The notes: generated from the sequence alone by a model not told the origin. A stretch of DNA of 64,000 nucleotides from Chanos chanos (GCF_902362185.1 NC_044507.1:22622044-22686043); one strand, 5' to 3'. Numbered from the stretch's first letter, positions 31,390-45,090 are shown. A program made the numbers and translations.

Positions 31390-31960
31390 TCCTCTTGTGG
31401 CTCACCATATGATGCGGGATGTGCCACGATTCTCTGGTCTGGCTGACACTTTCAGGGTCCAACTTAATGACAAATCCACTCTTTTCCAGTTTGTGGATCT
31501 CCGAATTGTACACCTCTGTGCGCTCTGGGTCCTTTGACAGACGTTTCTCTGTCCCTCCGAGGTGAGCGGGAACAGCTTCCTTTGGAGCTTGCAGCTGAGG
31601 CATGGTCTTCCTCCACAACAGTGGCGTTGCATAACAAAGGACACCCTCCACTTCTACTCGCACTGTTTTGGACTCCAGCAAACTGATGGCCTCTTGACCC
31701 CTTTCTCACTCCTGTAAGGGAGGATATCTAGTTGCCACAACTTGTTAACATGCTGACGCAACTCTATTGACGGGGATGTCATGGATGTGTACAAGCAATT
31801 CTGACCTGGGAGTTGATGTGTGATAAGCTTTGCTGGGCTTTGTAAGGTCCAGCCCAGTCTTGTTCTGACTGAAGCAGGTCCTCTTGGTGGTCCTAGCCAT
31901 ACAGGCTCAATGGGGGTGATCAGGTGTGGATAGTCCGAACCTATTAACATCTTACTGCAG
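31390..31960 (-). mobile_element. BEL/Pao LTR retrotransposon pol fragment (fossil)
   Basis: On the minus strand, segments such as IGSDYPHLITPIEPVWLGPP and RTRLGWTLQSPA are typical of BEL/Pao polyproteins between protease and reverse transcriptase, and SWHIPHHMV is from the start of the RT region. Only about 570 bp remain, with no LTRs nearby. It is broken and looks old. Confidence 0.75.
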
Positions 31961-32830
31961 AAGCACTGCTTGTGGGCCAGCTTGCAGGCCCATTCTGCAT
32001 AGTGTCAAATGATGTTGTAAATTCTTTAGACACAATCAAACAGTATCGCAAATTTTTTGGAGCTAGGTCTGTGTGCATACCAATTTTCAGCTGTCAACAT
32101 GCTATTGTTTGCCAGAAATCTCAAACTAATACACCCTGTTTTCCCCTAGTGGTTACACAAGGAGGCACGCCCTCTCCCAATGATTAGCCCTTTAGACATG
32201 TTTAGGACACAAGATGATTTTGGATTTTGTCATAGAAAATTCATTTACCATTAAAGCAACTACACAACACCGCTGAACAGCTTACCTGATGTCAGTAAAG
32301 TTGTTTGTTTGCTTGCTCACTACATCGTAAAAAACTAGCATTCATTTCCATCGTAACTGGAACGCAATGTTCTTTCAGTCTTAGCGACCACAAAAAGGAA
32401 GTTTTGCTGTAGGGTTGTTTGTGAATTCAAAGTTAAAGATGTCCTCTCAGGATTCTGTGGTTGTTATTGGCCCCCAGTTAACTATTTTCCTTGACTGACC
32501 GTGTTTTCCACCTATGCCCTCAGCACTGGATCATGTTTGTGTTCAAACATTCAAATCAGTTCACAGTTTCAATCCATCCCCCTAGAGGGGATGGACTTCT
32601 CTCTAAACCAATAGCCCAGATTCTGAGGAAAACATCGACAGGTCATTTGTGCCGATTGGTCATCTATAGAGTGGGGGAGGTTGATGGGCAGCTAGAACAA
32701 CTGAGTGTGTGCACTGGCAGACACAGAAGAGTGTTTTGAAGAGAGAGCGGTAGCGAGATTGTTTCGTGCATCTTTTTCGTGATTTTCCAGTCATTTGACA
32801 GATTTCTTTCTGAAAACACTTTTAGACACA
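31961..32830. other. Non-coding stretch before the piggyBac gene
   Basis: No recognisable gene or repeat family. Part of it may be the 5' flank of the piggyBac element below. GGCACGCCCTC near 32164 looks like 5S only by chance. Confidence 0.4.
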
Positions 32831-34794
32831 ATGGCAAGGAGGAAGCTCACTTTTGCCGATGTTCATGACCTGTTGTTCAGGAGTGAAGAGGAGCAAGAAG
32901 AGGAGAGTGCTGGATCAATGCCTGCCAGCATGGTTTCTGCCAAGGAAGACGCCTTTGCACATGGAATTGATGTTGTCCTCGACATGTAAGTAGTCTAAAT
33001 ACATCTACATTCACGTTTGTGCATGAAAGAATGCGTAATACCATAATGTTTGATTGTAATCTTCCCTCAATCGACTTCATATGGCAGGCATTTGTTTTGT
33101 TTGTGTAGTGCTGTTTCTCATGAGGCATATCACATCAATACTATTTTAAAATGCACTCCAAAAGTGAAATGGTCCTTCAGTATGCTCTTTCCATCAAGCA
33201 CGCATTTGTTTTGTTTATGTAGTGCTTGCTAAATTCAGTCAAGGGAATGTCAGCAGAAGTTGTGTGTCATGGTGGTTTTGATCTTTGACACAGAGGCAAT
33301 TGGTATTTGTTCTGATTTATCCATTTGTTCATGCTGTCCTGTCTTTTTTCTTGCAGTGAAGCAGAACCATCCACTGGAGGCTCCACTCCCACTGGCTTCC
33401 CCTCCCCCACCTCTTCCGAGTCACTCTCAGGGCCATCAAGTCCATTTGCAGACACTATTCATACCTTTGCAGGAGGACAGCCTACTGCCAGAGGCACATC
33501 AAAGCTACTTCTTGCAAAGAGAAGAGCACCCACACCACTGCCTCCACCACCTGGAAGCTCCTCGCACACCTCAGCTGGGTGACAATCTAGTGCCAGAGAT
33601 AGCAGGCACAGAGAAAGGCCAGCTCCAGCAGAGATGGGTGCAGCAACACCACCACCTACAGCCTGGCTATGATGCACTCTTTCGCCTCAAGCCACCCCAG
33701 GAGCAGATCCTGACCGCCTGCAGGGCTTACTACCACCCATGCCAGAACCTCGCGATAGATGAACGCATGGTGGCCACCAAGGCAAGAATCGGGATCAAGC
33801 AGTACATGAGGGACAAGCCTACCAAGTGGGGGTTCAAGCTCTTCGCCCTGGCCGACAGCTCTAGTGGCTACACACGCGACTTCAGTATCTACAAAGGGAA
33901 GGCAAAAAGTCCATCGAGAAACGGACTGAGCTTTGATGCGGTTGTCAATCTGATCCATGTGTTTTATCTGGGCACGGGGTACACGGTGTATGGTGACAAC
34001 TTCTACACCATCTCGCTGCTCTTCTGTTACCTGCATGGAATTGGTTTCAGGGCCTGTGGAACCATCCGGGAGACCAGCATAGGCTTCCCAAAGACGACTA
34101 ACAATGCCCTGCCAAGAAAAGCGGAGCGTGGGGACATGCGATGGACCAGAGATGGCCCATTGCTATTTGTTAAGTGGAAGGACACACAAGACGTCACGCT
34201 GTGCTCCACTGTCCACAAAGCTTATAGCGGGCAGTCTGTGCAGCGTTGGGGCCGAAATCGAAATGGCACCTGGTCCACCCAACACATCCCTGTTCTGGAT
34301 CCTGTGAGAGCGTACAACAAGTTCATGGGGGGTGTTGACTTGTCGGACACTCTCAAAGTACTTTTCAGTCGCACAGAAGAGCAGGCAGTGGTATGTGACG
34401 CTGTTTCTCCACTTCATTGACATTGCGGTGGTGAACAGCTTCATCATCCACAAGGAGATGGCAGTGACAAGGAAGCAGAAGCACTTCAGGGACGTTCTGT
34501 GCATGGAGCTGGCTGATGCTGGGCAGTCACAGGCGTCCACATCTAGGAGAGGCCACTAGTGAGGCATCCACCTCATCTCTGCCTCAGGGTCCGGAGCAGA
34601 GACCAGAGGGATGCTTCCCCGTTCCTGTCGGTGAAATCTCCTCTGACCCTCGCCAGAAAGCCACTCAAGGGAGGAGGAAATGTGCGCACTGCAAGAAGAA
34701 AACTATGTTCAAGTCCAGATCTTGTGATGTCTCACTCTGCATAGTTGTGGACCGGATGTGCTTTACGGAGTGGCATGACCTGAAGCGCACCTAG
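32831..34794 (+). pseudogene. piggyBac transposase gene (PGBD4-like), broken
   Basis: Cut-and-paste DDE transposase. Exon 1 is 32831-32985 (MARRKLTFADVHDLLFRSEE, an acidic start common in piggyBac). A GTAAGT donor at 32986 and TTGCAG acceptor ending 33356 define a 371-bp intron whose splicing keeps the frame into EAEPSTGGSTPTGF. The frame ends at 33580. Another frame carries the catalytic core: IDERMV (D, 33758-33760), GDNFYT (D, 33995-33997) and GGVDLSD (D, 34337-34339). The segment between the N-terminus and the first D is shorter than usual, so part is deleted. The end continues in two further frames: FIDIAVVNSFIIHK, then a Cys-rich domain (CAHCKKK...CDVSLC...CF..WH, 34681-34770). At least three frame changes. 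Confidence 0.85.
32986..33356 (+). other. Intron of the piggyBac transposase gene
   Basis: GTAAGT donor and a T-rich tract before TTGCAG. It holds two similar copies of about 30 bp (CATTTGTTTTGTTTGTGTAG at 33088 and CATTTGTTTTGTTTATGTAG at 33203). Confidence 0.6.
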
Positions 34795-37780
34795 GCGCAC
34801 AGACTTTGTACATATTTGTTTGAGTGTTTTGTAAATAGTTCTGAGTTTGCTGTGTTCCATTTTGCCTCCTAAAATCCAACCCCACGCCCACATCGTAGGA
34901 GGTGGTAACAGCACATTGCAGATATAATGTCTGCAGTTGTTCTGGCTAACGGGGCTCTGGTATGGACAGTTTTATATCCTCAAGAGAGTATGATTTCTCA
35001 GATGAAGGTAATCTCTCTCACATTGTTTAATTTATCTGTATTTATCAGTCACCACAATAGCACTTATGAGTTGCCTGTAAAAGACTCCCAAAGTCCAGTA
35101 TGTTGTGCTGAAGAGGTTTTGGACACATTTTTACATTTCGGATAGGGTAATGAGCCACCATGTTGGTTTCCTTGAAAGAAAAATAAATTAGTCTAAAATG
35201 GACGTACAACAGACAAAAGGTATGACAAAACAAACAAACAAAAAAAAAAAAACACTACACACTTGATGTACAGTGACAGATTTCTTTTTTTTGTTTTGAA
35301 CAGGTTGGAGAGATCTCCAAAGACACTTGGACACACCTAAGTGTACCAGTTTGAAATTGCTGCATTAGCACATGAATACTTATGTATCTGCTCCAAATTT
35401 TGTACTAAGTCTGCCAAGACCTTGTGTATCAGGAAATGTAGAGCATGACTGATTTTTGATCCCCAGCATCCAGGCACACATTTTTAAACCAAAAAATAAA
35501 AAGGTGTTTTTTTGTTTTTGCGACATTTTCCCTGTAAATGATGGTCTTAAATGGAACCTAAATGAAGGAAATAAGAGGAATGTCTGGGCCCAAGTGTCTG
35601 CTTCAATTTAAGCCCTGAATGAGCATTGTGCTATCTGTACAACTTGAGAACTAGTGTTAAAGTGAAGTAGTGCAAATTGCATCTGTGCAAAGGGATTAAT
35701 AGCAGTGGCTGCACCTTGTCAATAGGCTGGACATTTATCTAACTGTTGCCTATAATACATGACCAGTTTAGCTATTGTTAGCTATCTAACACCAGCTACT
35801 TCCTGCTGCCAACAGCTGCCTGTAATACCCTAGTTTAGCTAGGATAAAAGCTGGAATTAAAATAGCCCAAGCAGTTGTGGGCAAATACACATCAAAATTA
35901 GCTAACAGCAAAGCTTATTTACACACCAATCTTATCTTCATATGGTCCACTAAATATTCTCCATGTGATAGTGTTCTTCGCGTCCATAGTTATTTTCATA
36001 GTGAGTTGCTTGATTACCTTCCAAAAGCAATGTGATAGTATGTGTGTTGCTAGGGTCATCTCATCAAATATGACCAACCAAGGTCTTGGGTACAGTTCCA
36101 ATCATGGCCTATGTGTAAAATAAATGTGAATGAAAAGTCAATAACAGCGTAATTCATTACGACTACACTGCCACCTTTATTTAACTACAGTCATGAAACA
36201 AGTAACAGTCACAAATGACAACTGAATTTCTCTTTTTGACAAAACCTGACGATCTATGCTCAGCTGTTCAGAGAATCTCCCAACCCCTAACGTTACATTA
36301 ACAACAACAACAAATTGTTAACAGTATGGCTACTTCTCTGCATACACTGCAGCAGATCTAAGATGTTTGCAAAGATTTAAGGGGTTCACAAACTTTCTAG
36401 CACCACGGTAAGACATTAGTTTAGACTGCCAGTTCATTACACCATCTACAAGCAGGGTTCTGAAAACCACGCAGAGAAAGAAAAAAAAAAAAAAACCCTA
36501 CTAACTTCAAACACAGATGACCAAAAATCTTTGGTTTAATTGTTCATATTTTCACACCAGGATCAGGTACTGGCTACAACAGAAATTAGCAAAGAACTGC
36601 AGGAATGGGGGGCAGAGGGTCTGTGTTCATTGGTCATTCTATTTTCCTTTCAGAAACAGAAATGAGAAAATGAAAATGAATGTTGTTTTGATTTTCTTTT
36701 CAAAATCCAAAAATGAACAAGTAATTTTTCCATACTGGAGGGCCTGCTAGTTTCTGGAATGTCAGCGACGTGGTTAGCCTGTACGCTGAGACCAACAATC
36801 ATTACAAATTCAACTGGCCATGTTCAAAGCTAATTATGTAAATCCTGCAAAGAGGTTACCCAAATCCTGAGGGGCATGGTCCCAGAGGTTTATGGGCTCT
36901 TCGGAGAAGTTGAGACTCTAGTCAGACTATTTGTTTGGTCCCAGTGTCATCTTGTGAAGTGGAAAGTGTCAGCGCTCTGCGACATTTGAAAACTTGGCTT
37001 CACTCCACCATGTCGCAAACAAGACTAAACAGTGTGGCTGTCTGGCAAATTTACTGTGTATAGACATGGCAGAGTAAAATTTACTCAAAGTGAAGAAAAT
37101 TTTACTCTGTGCCAGATAACATTTGGTTCCTCTCTGAAAAGAGTGAAAGTTACTCTTATTAATTAGCTATTGTCTCGTTTTGTCCTTGATCTCATGTGCA
37201 TGACCTCATTATCTAGCTGGCTTTAGCATTGGTAGGCTATATCGCTACACACTACTGCAAAAAGTCACAGTGGCTGAGTGTCCAAAGTTTCTTTAAAAAG
37301 CCCAATAATTGTGATGCCGTTGATAAATGAGGTGAAAAAATTGGGACTGATGCGGTGAAGGATTAAGGAAAAGCAAGTAATACTGATAAACGTTTATCAG
37401 CAGGCGGGACAAGCGAGAACCCAGTTTAAGTCCATGCAGACCAGGAGGAAGGTTAGAGTTCAGGCTAGGCTAACAGCAGGTCGGTTGAGTTAAATTCAAT
37501 TAATAGTAATTGTGTAATGTTGTAAAATTGCATCGTTCATATTTGCCTGTTTATTCACAATGGCCGCAGTATTTTTAGTGGCCTTCGTTGAAACTGCAGA
37601 GGAAAAATCATTCATCTGCTTCGTCTGGTGTTGACATGAATTGACCGCACAGTCAGGGTCTCTGTACATCGTTTCTCTCCATGCCTTTATAAATGAATAA
37701 TCTATAGTCTTGTTCTGCATATTAATTATTAAAAATGAAAATCAATGAATAAAAATGACAAGCTATTAAATAGACTGCTT
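34795..37780. other. Non-coding, repeat-like DNA
   Basis: No convincing coding region on either strand. The first few hundred bases may be the piggyBac 3' part. A near-palindromic AGAGTAAAATTTACTC...ATTTTACTCTG stretch at 37072-37110 looks like the inside of a small transposon. Not classified. Confidence 0.4.
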
Positions 37781-38465
37781 GGCCAAAAAAGTCACACATT
37801 CTGATATTTTTTTGGACTGCCTTTAGCTTTGATTACAGCACGCATTTGCTGTAGCATTGTTTTCAACAACCTTATCCAACATCACAACGTTTATTTCCGT
37901 CTAGAGCTGCATTAAATTTTGGCCATCTTGTTGACAATGAGAGGTTGAATCCTTCTCTAAAGTCTTCTCCAGCACATCCCAAAGACTTTCAGTGGAGTTA
38001 AGGTCAGGACTCTGTAGTGGCCAATTCATGTGTGAAAATGATTCCTCATGCTCCCTGAACCCCTCTTTCACAACTTGAGCTTAATGAATCTTAGCGTTAT
38101 TGTCCTGGAATATGCCCATGCCATCGGGGAAGAAAAAAAAATCCATTGATGGGATAACCTGGGATATTCAGTACATTCAGGTACTCAGCTGACTTCATTT
38201 TATTGCTGCATAACATTTGAGCCTAGACCTGACCAATTGAAGCAACCCCAACCTGCCTCCAGAGGCTCCAAATGGCAACTTTTTTTCCAGGCAGTGTGTC
38301 TTATTAAAAAAAAGAAAATTAAAATGACGAGAAAGTCTGAAACTCTGTCCAGACATATTCTTCACAATTACACCACTCATTTTACCCACTAAAAACCCTA
38401 AAAATATAAAATGACAAAAATGTACTTCAGTCTGAAAATAAAATGATCCAAAACACTGTGTACCC
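37780..38465 (-). pseudogene. Tc1-like transposase remnant
   Basis: Minus-strand reading gives GASGGRLGLLQLVRSRLKCY, DGMGIFQDNNAKIH and [20 protein letters not shown], the D..N and SPDLNPIE..WD motifs of Tc1/mariner transposases. The frame is broken several times. The terminal CTGCTTGGCCAAAAAAGTCA near 37780-37800 resembles a Tc1-family inverted end. The N-terminal DNA-binding part is lost. Confidence 0.8.
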
Positions 38466-40773
38466 ATGAGTCACAATTTTATTTCTCAGGCACCTGTTTA
38501 AACATTACACTTAATTTGTGATGGAAAAGTAAATAAAAATTGTAGCCCAGGAAATCACATGCAGGCCAATAAATACTATTTGTGGGGTTTTATTATCTTT
38601 TTTGATATAAATTTGTCTTTTTAGACTCTTCCATGAACCATAGAAAAATAGATAAACTGATTCTCAACTTTACCAAACAACTGAGAGACAATTTCATTTA
38701 CAAATACGGCAGTGGCACAATCTCAAAAGGTACGAATGTGAGGCAATGACAGACCAAGACCCAATTGCACACCCACTGGGTAAAATTAGATTTATTTCAA
38801 AAATCAGAAGGCAACAGTGTCCGGTCCAAGATCTTAACCAGAAATCCAGAGAGCAAACAAATCCAAATCGTTAGGCAAGAACAGGTCCAGGTAAACACAG
38901 TCAAACTTTCAAATCTCAGAACGCAAAACCCATGCAAGCAGGACAAATGGTCACAATCTGACAAAGAGCAGGTACAAACACAGGATTTAAATGCACAGAA
39001 CAATTAACAGCAGCGACAGACTATTGGAGGAAACAAGCCAGGTAATAATAGGGATCAGGTGGGGGGCGGGGACAGGAACAAACAGAAGCACATGGCAATA
39101 CCAAAAAAAACCAAAAGCACAAGGCATGAAATACACAGAATGGCCAGCAGGGCAGCCAAATACCACAGTTCTGGCAGAAGTACTGACAAAGAAGCCCTCA
39201 GTGTAGCGTACGGTACTTCTCCATCCAACACCATTGGCAGTTTTAAACCTTTTTGCCTCACAGTTCGCAGCCACTCACCACCTCATGTCACATGAATGAT
39301 CAACGTGGCATGACATCTAACTTCCTGTTGGCACTTGACCTCATGCCATTCACACTGATCTTAAAGGGACAGTAATCCACACATACACTAATAGCACATC
39401 GACATGGCTTCCCATTATTAAAGTCTTTTTTTGCCATCTGGTCACATAAATAAAATGACAAAAATATTGCTAAAATAATATAAGAAGGAGTAGAAGGCGG
39501 CGAAGACAATCTAGGAGAGGAAGAAGAAGAAGAAGAAGAAGAAGAAGAAGAAGAAGAAGAAGAAGAAAAAGATGGTGACGAAGAAGATGAAGATGATGAC
39601 GAAGATGAAAACGAAGAAGCAGAATTACATGAAAGAATATGGTACAATAAACAAATGTGAATCACAGCCATAGGACATCACTATGTCAAACAACCTGTGG
39701 TGCAAAATATCCTTAACCTCAAACAGAAAGTGCCTCTGTGGTGTAACTTTGTAGGCATGGATATGTTGAACTAAACAAGACGTTTTCAGAGCAGTTGTGA
39801 TCAAAATGACTTGCTCATCTTTTATAACAATATTCTAGATTACATGAAACACAGGCATCTCATTTTCAACTCAAACACAAACAGCTAACCCTGCCCGATA
39901 AATATTTCCACAGTGCTTGATTCATTTCACATTTAGGACCTTAGTCCAAACAGGTACATTACTTTTTTCAGCCATCTCAGTGCCAACTTCATTTCATTTA
40001 AGGGGGCCATTTTGTCAGCACCTACTTTAATGTCATCTGGATCCAAAGTTTGCCAAAGCCATTTGGCACGGCTGGTTTTTTGCTAATGATTTCTTTTTGT
40101 TTTTAAAGCTTTTCAACCGCATTTTTAAAAAGTTACGCTTCGCTTCATAACGCATGCACCAACTGTGTAGCAGTGGTCCAATTTTCTGCATACAATTAGA
40201 ATAATGCACCATAAAATGATCCTCTAGCAACAATTTCTTACCAGGAAACAAATGCTTAAATAAACTGTGGTGCTCTGATGCGTCTTTCTGCAGAGTTTTG
40301 ATTATCCATGAAAAATATCCACTTCCATCTTCTGCATTGTAATAATGCTCCTATGACCTGAACAATTCACAAACCTAGTAGTTATACATTACATGACTAA
40401 GGAAATAAATGCCTCAATGCCTCGAGGGGGGAATAATGCAATATTGAGCAGAGATGAGATACTAACAACTAACAAGTATATGTAGTTCCAAATGTCTTTA
40501 CTATTTAAGTCATTCTATGTAGATGCAATTCAGAGGCAAGATTGGTGCTTTGATCCTTACTTGGGCAAGACGATGTTCCTCAGCTCACTAGTCTTCAGAG
40601 GGACTTCTAGTCAATATTACTGTGTCATCAGACCCCCTCAGCATCTCCAAATGAGCCTGGGCTCAAAGAATCTACATTATAAACCTTATCAATAGTCTGA
40701 TTATCTGTTCTGGCTTTGCCTGAGTCACCGCTCCAATCATTAATGGGCGTCATCCAACGTTGGTTTCCGGTTC
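38466..40773. other. Non-coding, repeat-rich DNA
   Basis: Contains an AG-rich stretch at 38760-39300 that resembles interspersed repeats common in fish but that I cannot classify, and an AAG microsatellite. No gene seen. Confidence 0.4.
39520..39567. repeat. (AAG)n microsatellite
   Basis: About 16 AAG triplets, followed by an impure GAA/GATGAC tract to about 39620. Confidence 0.95.
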
Positions 40774-41045
40774 GTACCTGTGCAAGTCTGCTGCCGCTGT
40801 TGTGCTGATTTTCATCACTGCTCTACAGTCTGTCGTTAACAATTACATTGTGCTGCACTTGTAATCCTGTGGGCTTGTTTTAATCTCGCTCTGTGTCTGC
40901 TTCGTTAGCGTTACCTATCAACACATTGTTTCTACTGTTTGGCTGCTAGCTTGCTACCACCAGCTTAGCCTTCTTGCTAACCTTACTTACACAGCAATAG
41001 TGTGTTGATAATTAACGTTTACGTTACCTCTCATTATCTGCCACT

Positions 41046-41885
41046 ATGTCTTGCTCTCTTTGCCTCACTCTCGTAGAGAAGTTGTCTCTCCTAGAGAGAT
41101 GTGTCCATCAGCTAGAGGAAGGTAGCGCTAGTTCTAGTTTTATTGCTATAGATACGACGGGCACCCCAGATAGCATTAGTTTAGCCTGTGAGCCAATTAG
41201 CAGCTCAGTCTCTCCCTTTAGTGCAGTTTTGCCGGCAGAAAAGGAGTTTGTTATGGTCGTGAGTGGCAGGAGGTCTCGCCGACACCAGCCGTCATCTGTA
41301 CGGCCTAACTCGCAACCGCTCCCGGTGGTGAATCGCTATGCTACTCTTGTTTCTCCTGTTTGCTGGCCCGGGTCCTCTGCCTCCCTTGACCGCCCCAAGC
41401 CCCATACCTTAGTTATAGGGGACTCAGTGACCCAAGGGATCAGGTTAGCAACGCCAGCGACTGTTACCTGTCTCTCCGGGGCCAGAGCTCCTCACATAGC
41501 TAACCTTAGGGTGCTGGCAAACAGGAATAGCTGTATCGATAAGCCACACCCATAGACACCAGCTATGACAACATCGTTATTCGTGTCGGCACCAATGTTA
41601 TTAGAATGAGGCAATCAGAAGTCACAAAGGTCAACATAGCTAGGACTTGTGACTTCGCCAGAAAGATGTGTCGGCATCGATTAATTGTCTCTGGCCCTCT
41701 ACCAGCCAGGGGTAACGATGAAAGATACAGTAGATCTGAATCGCTGGCTGGCGCAATTTTGTGTAGATCAGGGATTCGATTTTGTAGATAACTGGCCCTC
41801 TTTCTGGGGTAGACCTGGCTTGCTAAAAGCGGACGGCCTGCACCCTAATGGGCATGGCACCGCTGTTTTATCAGGCAACAGATAG
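41046..41885 (+). pseudogene. L2 ORF1, esterase-like, copy 1
   Basis: Starts MSCSLCLTLVEKLSLLERCV (CX2C plus a short coiled coil). After a variable Ser-rich stretch it reads LVIGDSVTQGIRLA, the GDS box of SGNH esterases found in ORF1 of many CR1/L2 LINEs. The frame breaks at 41555. The rest in other frames includes SGPLPARG and DGLHPNGHG, the D..H catalytic box. The role of this esterase in retrotransposition is not settled. Confidence 0.8.
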
Positions 41886-42230
41886 ATGTTTGAGTCAGCT
41901 ATGACATTTTTCACTAGAGCAGGCCAGGTCGCAGGTGATTAGAGAACCTGCTAAGGAAAACCCCTCAGAGGCTGCTGAGTCCCATGAGTCAATGACTCCT
42001 CTCCTCCAACATAAGGCTAAGATTAATATGACTAGTTATTCATTTAGTGAAGAGGCTTCAGCAGAGACTAGCTCCCTCTTTAAGCCTGGTCCTCATTCTG
42101 CCTCAGTTGCTCAACATAACCTGCACTATGGTCATCCCTCTGTCGGCAGCAATTTGGCTTTTGCTATTAGCGTACTCTCACGCCCTCGCAGACCACTTTG
42201 GTCTAGATTTAGACAGCCCATTACCCACAA

Positions 42231-45090
42231 CAAATTAATTCCAATTCAACTGACCCCCTCTTCCGATTTGATCGTTGTAAGCCTGATAACCCTGAAGTTA
42301 GGTTTTAACATTAGATCGCTCTCCCATAAGGCCTTGCTGGTCAGTGATCTTATCACTAATCTTAGCCTTGACATGATGGGTTTGTGTGAAACTTGGTTGA
42401 AGCCAGATGTTTATTTCTCTTTAAATGAATACTCACACCCAGTTGTTCCTTTTCACATGCTGCTAGAGCAACGAAGAAAGGTGGGGGTGTAGCCCTAATT
42501 TATAACACTGAATGCTCTCCTAGCATCTTTAATGTACCAAACTTTGCCTCCTTTGAGCTGCTCTCCTTGAAGCAATCCTGCTCTACCTCATCCTTCCTTA
42601 TAGTAGTGATCTACCAGCCCCATGGGCCCTATAGTCAATTTCTGGATGAATTCTCTGAATTCATCTCTAACATTATCACTATGGTGGATAAAATCCTTAT
42701 AATGGGGGATTTTAATATCCACATCAATGACAACTCTGATTCTCTTAATAAAGCATTTACATTTATTTTAGACACTTTTGGCTTCAACCAATACGTCTGT
42801 GAGCCCACTCATTCCAATGGCAACACCTTAGATCTTATTCTAGCTCACGGCCTAACTATCTCTCATGTTGTTGTATCTCCCTATTCCGCTGCCCTATCTG
42901 ACCATTTTCTCGTTACCTTCCAGGTCACGCTCCCCTCTCCTCCTGTATTCTCTACCGTGGTTTATCGCTGCTGCTGCATTAATGCTTCTACCACTGCCGC
43001 GCTCGCTAACTTGCTTCCCGCTGCCCCCATCTCCCTTGATGATCAACAAGGGTCTTTGAATGATCTGACAGACAGTATAAATTGTATCCTCCGTAATGCA
43101 TTAGATATGGTAGCACCATTAATGCTTAAAAATAGGCGTAAACATGTAACACCCTGGTTTAATAACGATACACGTGTACTCAAGCAAGCGTGCAGAAGAT
43201 TTGAACGAAGCTGGTGCGCCACTAAACTGGAGGTCTTCTGCCTCGTCTGGCATGATAGCTTGATTAGCCTGTAAATGCGCCCTCTCCACAGCCAAATCCG
43301 CCTATTATTCAAAAATAATTAATCTCAACAAAAACAAACCCGAGATTCCTATTTTGTCAAAATTGACCCAGAATCACTCCCCTCAATCCAGCTCTATTAC
43401 TGCATGCAACTTTGTCAAATTTTTCTCGCAAAGAATAGACTTAATCTATCGTAATACTCAAAGTAGTCAACAAAATCATTGTGCCAGTATACTCCCCATC
43501 GCTGCCCCAGAGCATAATCAGGATGTGCACTCTTTAGCCCAAGACGCTCTCTCCAAACTGGTGCACTCTGCAAAACCAGCCTCTTCCCTGCTCGATCCCC
43601 TACCTCCTAAACTTTACATAGAACTTCTCGATCCTCGGCCCTACAATCCTCAACCTTTTAAATCTGTCAGTTAAGTCGGGCGTTCTACCCTCTGCTTTTA
43701 AAACAGCCATGATTAGCCCCCTACTTAAAAGACCCAACCTCAACCCAGAAAGCTTGAATAATTATAGGCCAATCTCTAATCTCCCATTTCTTTCTAAAAT
43801 ACTCGAAAAAATTGTAGCTGCTCAACTCATATGTCCTCCAACAGCTTGTTTGAAGTGTTTCAGTTGGGCTTTAGGTGTTTTCATTCCACTGAAACTGCAC
43901 GAACTAGAGTGATTTATTACGAGCCATGGATGCTGGTGATACATCAATACTTATCCTTCTCTATCTGAGTGCAGCATTTGACACAGTCGATCACACCATA
44001 CTGTTAAAGCACCTGGAAATCATTTGGCATCCGTGGCCTGGTGCTCTCCTGGTTAAAATCTTATCTCTCAGAGAGAAAGCAGTGTGTCCACTACAATAAT
44101 GTGACATCTGAGCACCAAGAGCTTAACTGTGGTGTCCCTCAGGGGTCGGTCCTTGGCCCTCTCCTATTCTCTATTTACATGCTCCCTCTTGGAGACATTA
44201 TTCGCAGCTATAAGATTAGCTTCCACTGTTATGCTGATGACACTCAGATCTACTTACCAGTCAAGCACAGTGACTGCTCTGAATTGGCCAACCTTGAGGC
44301 ATGTCTCTGTGCCATTAAAAATTGGATGTCTTAAAACTTCCTGATGCTTAACGCAGGTAAGACGGAAATGCTAGTCATTGTTCCCCCTGCGCATAAGCAT
44401 CTTTTTAATAATCTTACATTAAATTTTGACATCTGCATTCTCTCGCAAAATTCCACAGCTAAAAACCTTGGTGTGATTTTTGACTCTAGTCTCTCGATTG
44501 TCACTCATATCAAGAACACTACCAAAACGTCCTTTTATCATCTCCGCAGTATCACCAAAATTAGGCCCCTTCTATGTTTGGCTGATGCAGAAACCATTGT
44601 TCATGCATTTGTCACGTCTCGTCTTGACTACTGCGATGTTCTGTACTCTGGTCTGCCCGCCTCTAGTACCAGAAGTCTTTAGCTTGTCCAGAATGCTGCT
44701 GCCAGAATCCTGACCCGAACTAGGAAGTTCGATCAGATCACTCCCTTCTTAGCTTCCCTTCACTGGCTCCCAATTCACGAGGGCTGATTTTAAAGTCCTC
44801 CTGTTAACATTTAAAATTCTCCATGAGCTTGCACCGGCCTATCTATCCAAAATAATTACACCCTATGACACCCCCCCCCCCCCCCCGCGCTCTCATTGTT
44901 AGTTGTTCCAAGAGTTAAAAAGAAGTCCACTGGCCATCGCGCCTTTGCCTACCGCGCACCCTTTCTCTGGAACAGCCTACTTATAGAAATCAAAGAGCCA
45001 AACTCCCTTGCTACCTTTAAAACCAAACTAAAGACTCATTTATTCTCTGTATCGTATGGATTGCATAATTTCAAACAGACAATCCGGTGA
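42231..45090 (+). pseudogene. L2 ORF2 (endonuclease-reverse transcriptase), copy 1
   Basis: Endonuclease part: NIRSLSHKALLVSDLI, LCETWLKP, IVVIYQPHG, MGDFNIHI, SDHFLV. RT part: [56 protein letters not shown] (about 44131-44181) and CYADDTQIYL (about 44227-44256), so the catalytic YADD is kept. C-terminal: SRLDYCDVLYSGLP and HRAFAYRAPFLWNSL. Frame breaks lie near 42492, 43274, 43674, 43912 and 44682, so no full enzyme can be made. Confidence 0.85.
44871..44886. repeat. C16 homopolymer in L2 ORF2
   Basis: Sixteen C in a coding region of the LINE. It may be a homopolymer expansion or a sequencing/assembly fault. Confidence 0.9.

Noticed and set aside
32160-32180. GGCACGCCCTCTCCC as a relic of a 5S target site
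   Set aside because: Only eight bases match, with no LINE end on either side. Expected by chance.
33260-33580. The first 100 codons of the frame leading into the piggyBac core as its true N-terminus
   Set aside because: The splice acceptor and the family-like sequence EAEPSTGG lie in another frame, and this one is Pro/Leu/His-rich noise until about 33650.
38797-39295. Several 60-95 codon frames that might be host exons
   Set aside because: They overlap on both strands in an AG-rich repeat-like stretch and show no family motif or splice context.
39300-39671. Ser-rich protein on the minus strand
   Set aside because: The Ser run is the AAG microsatellite read backwards.
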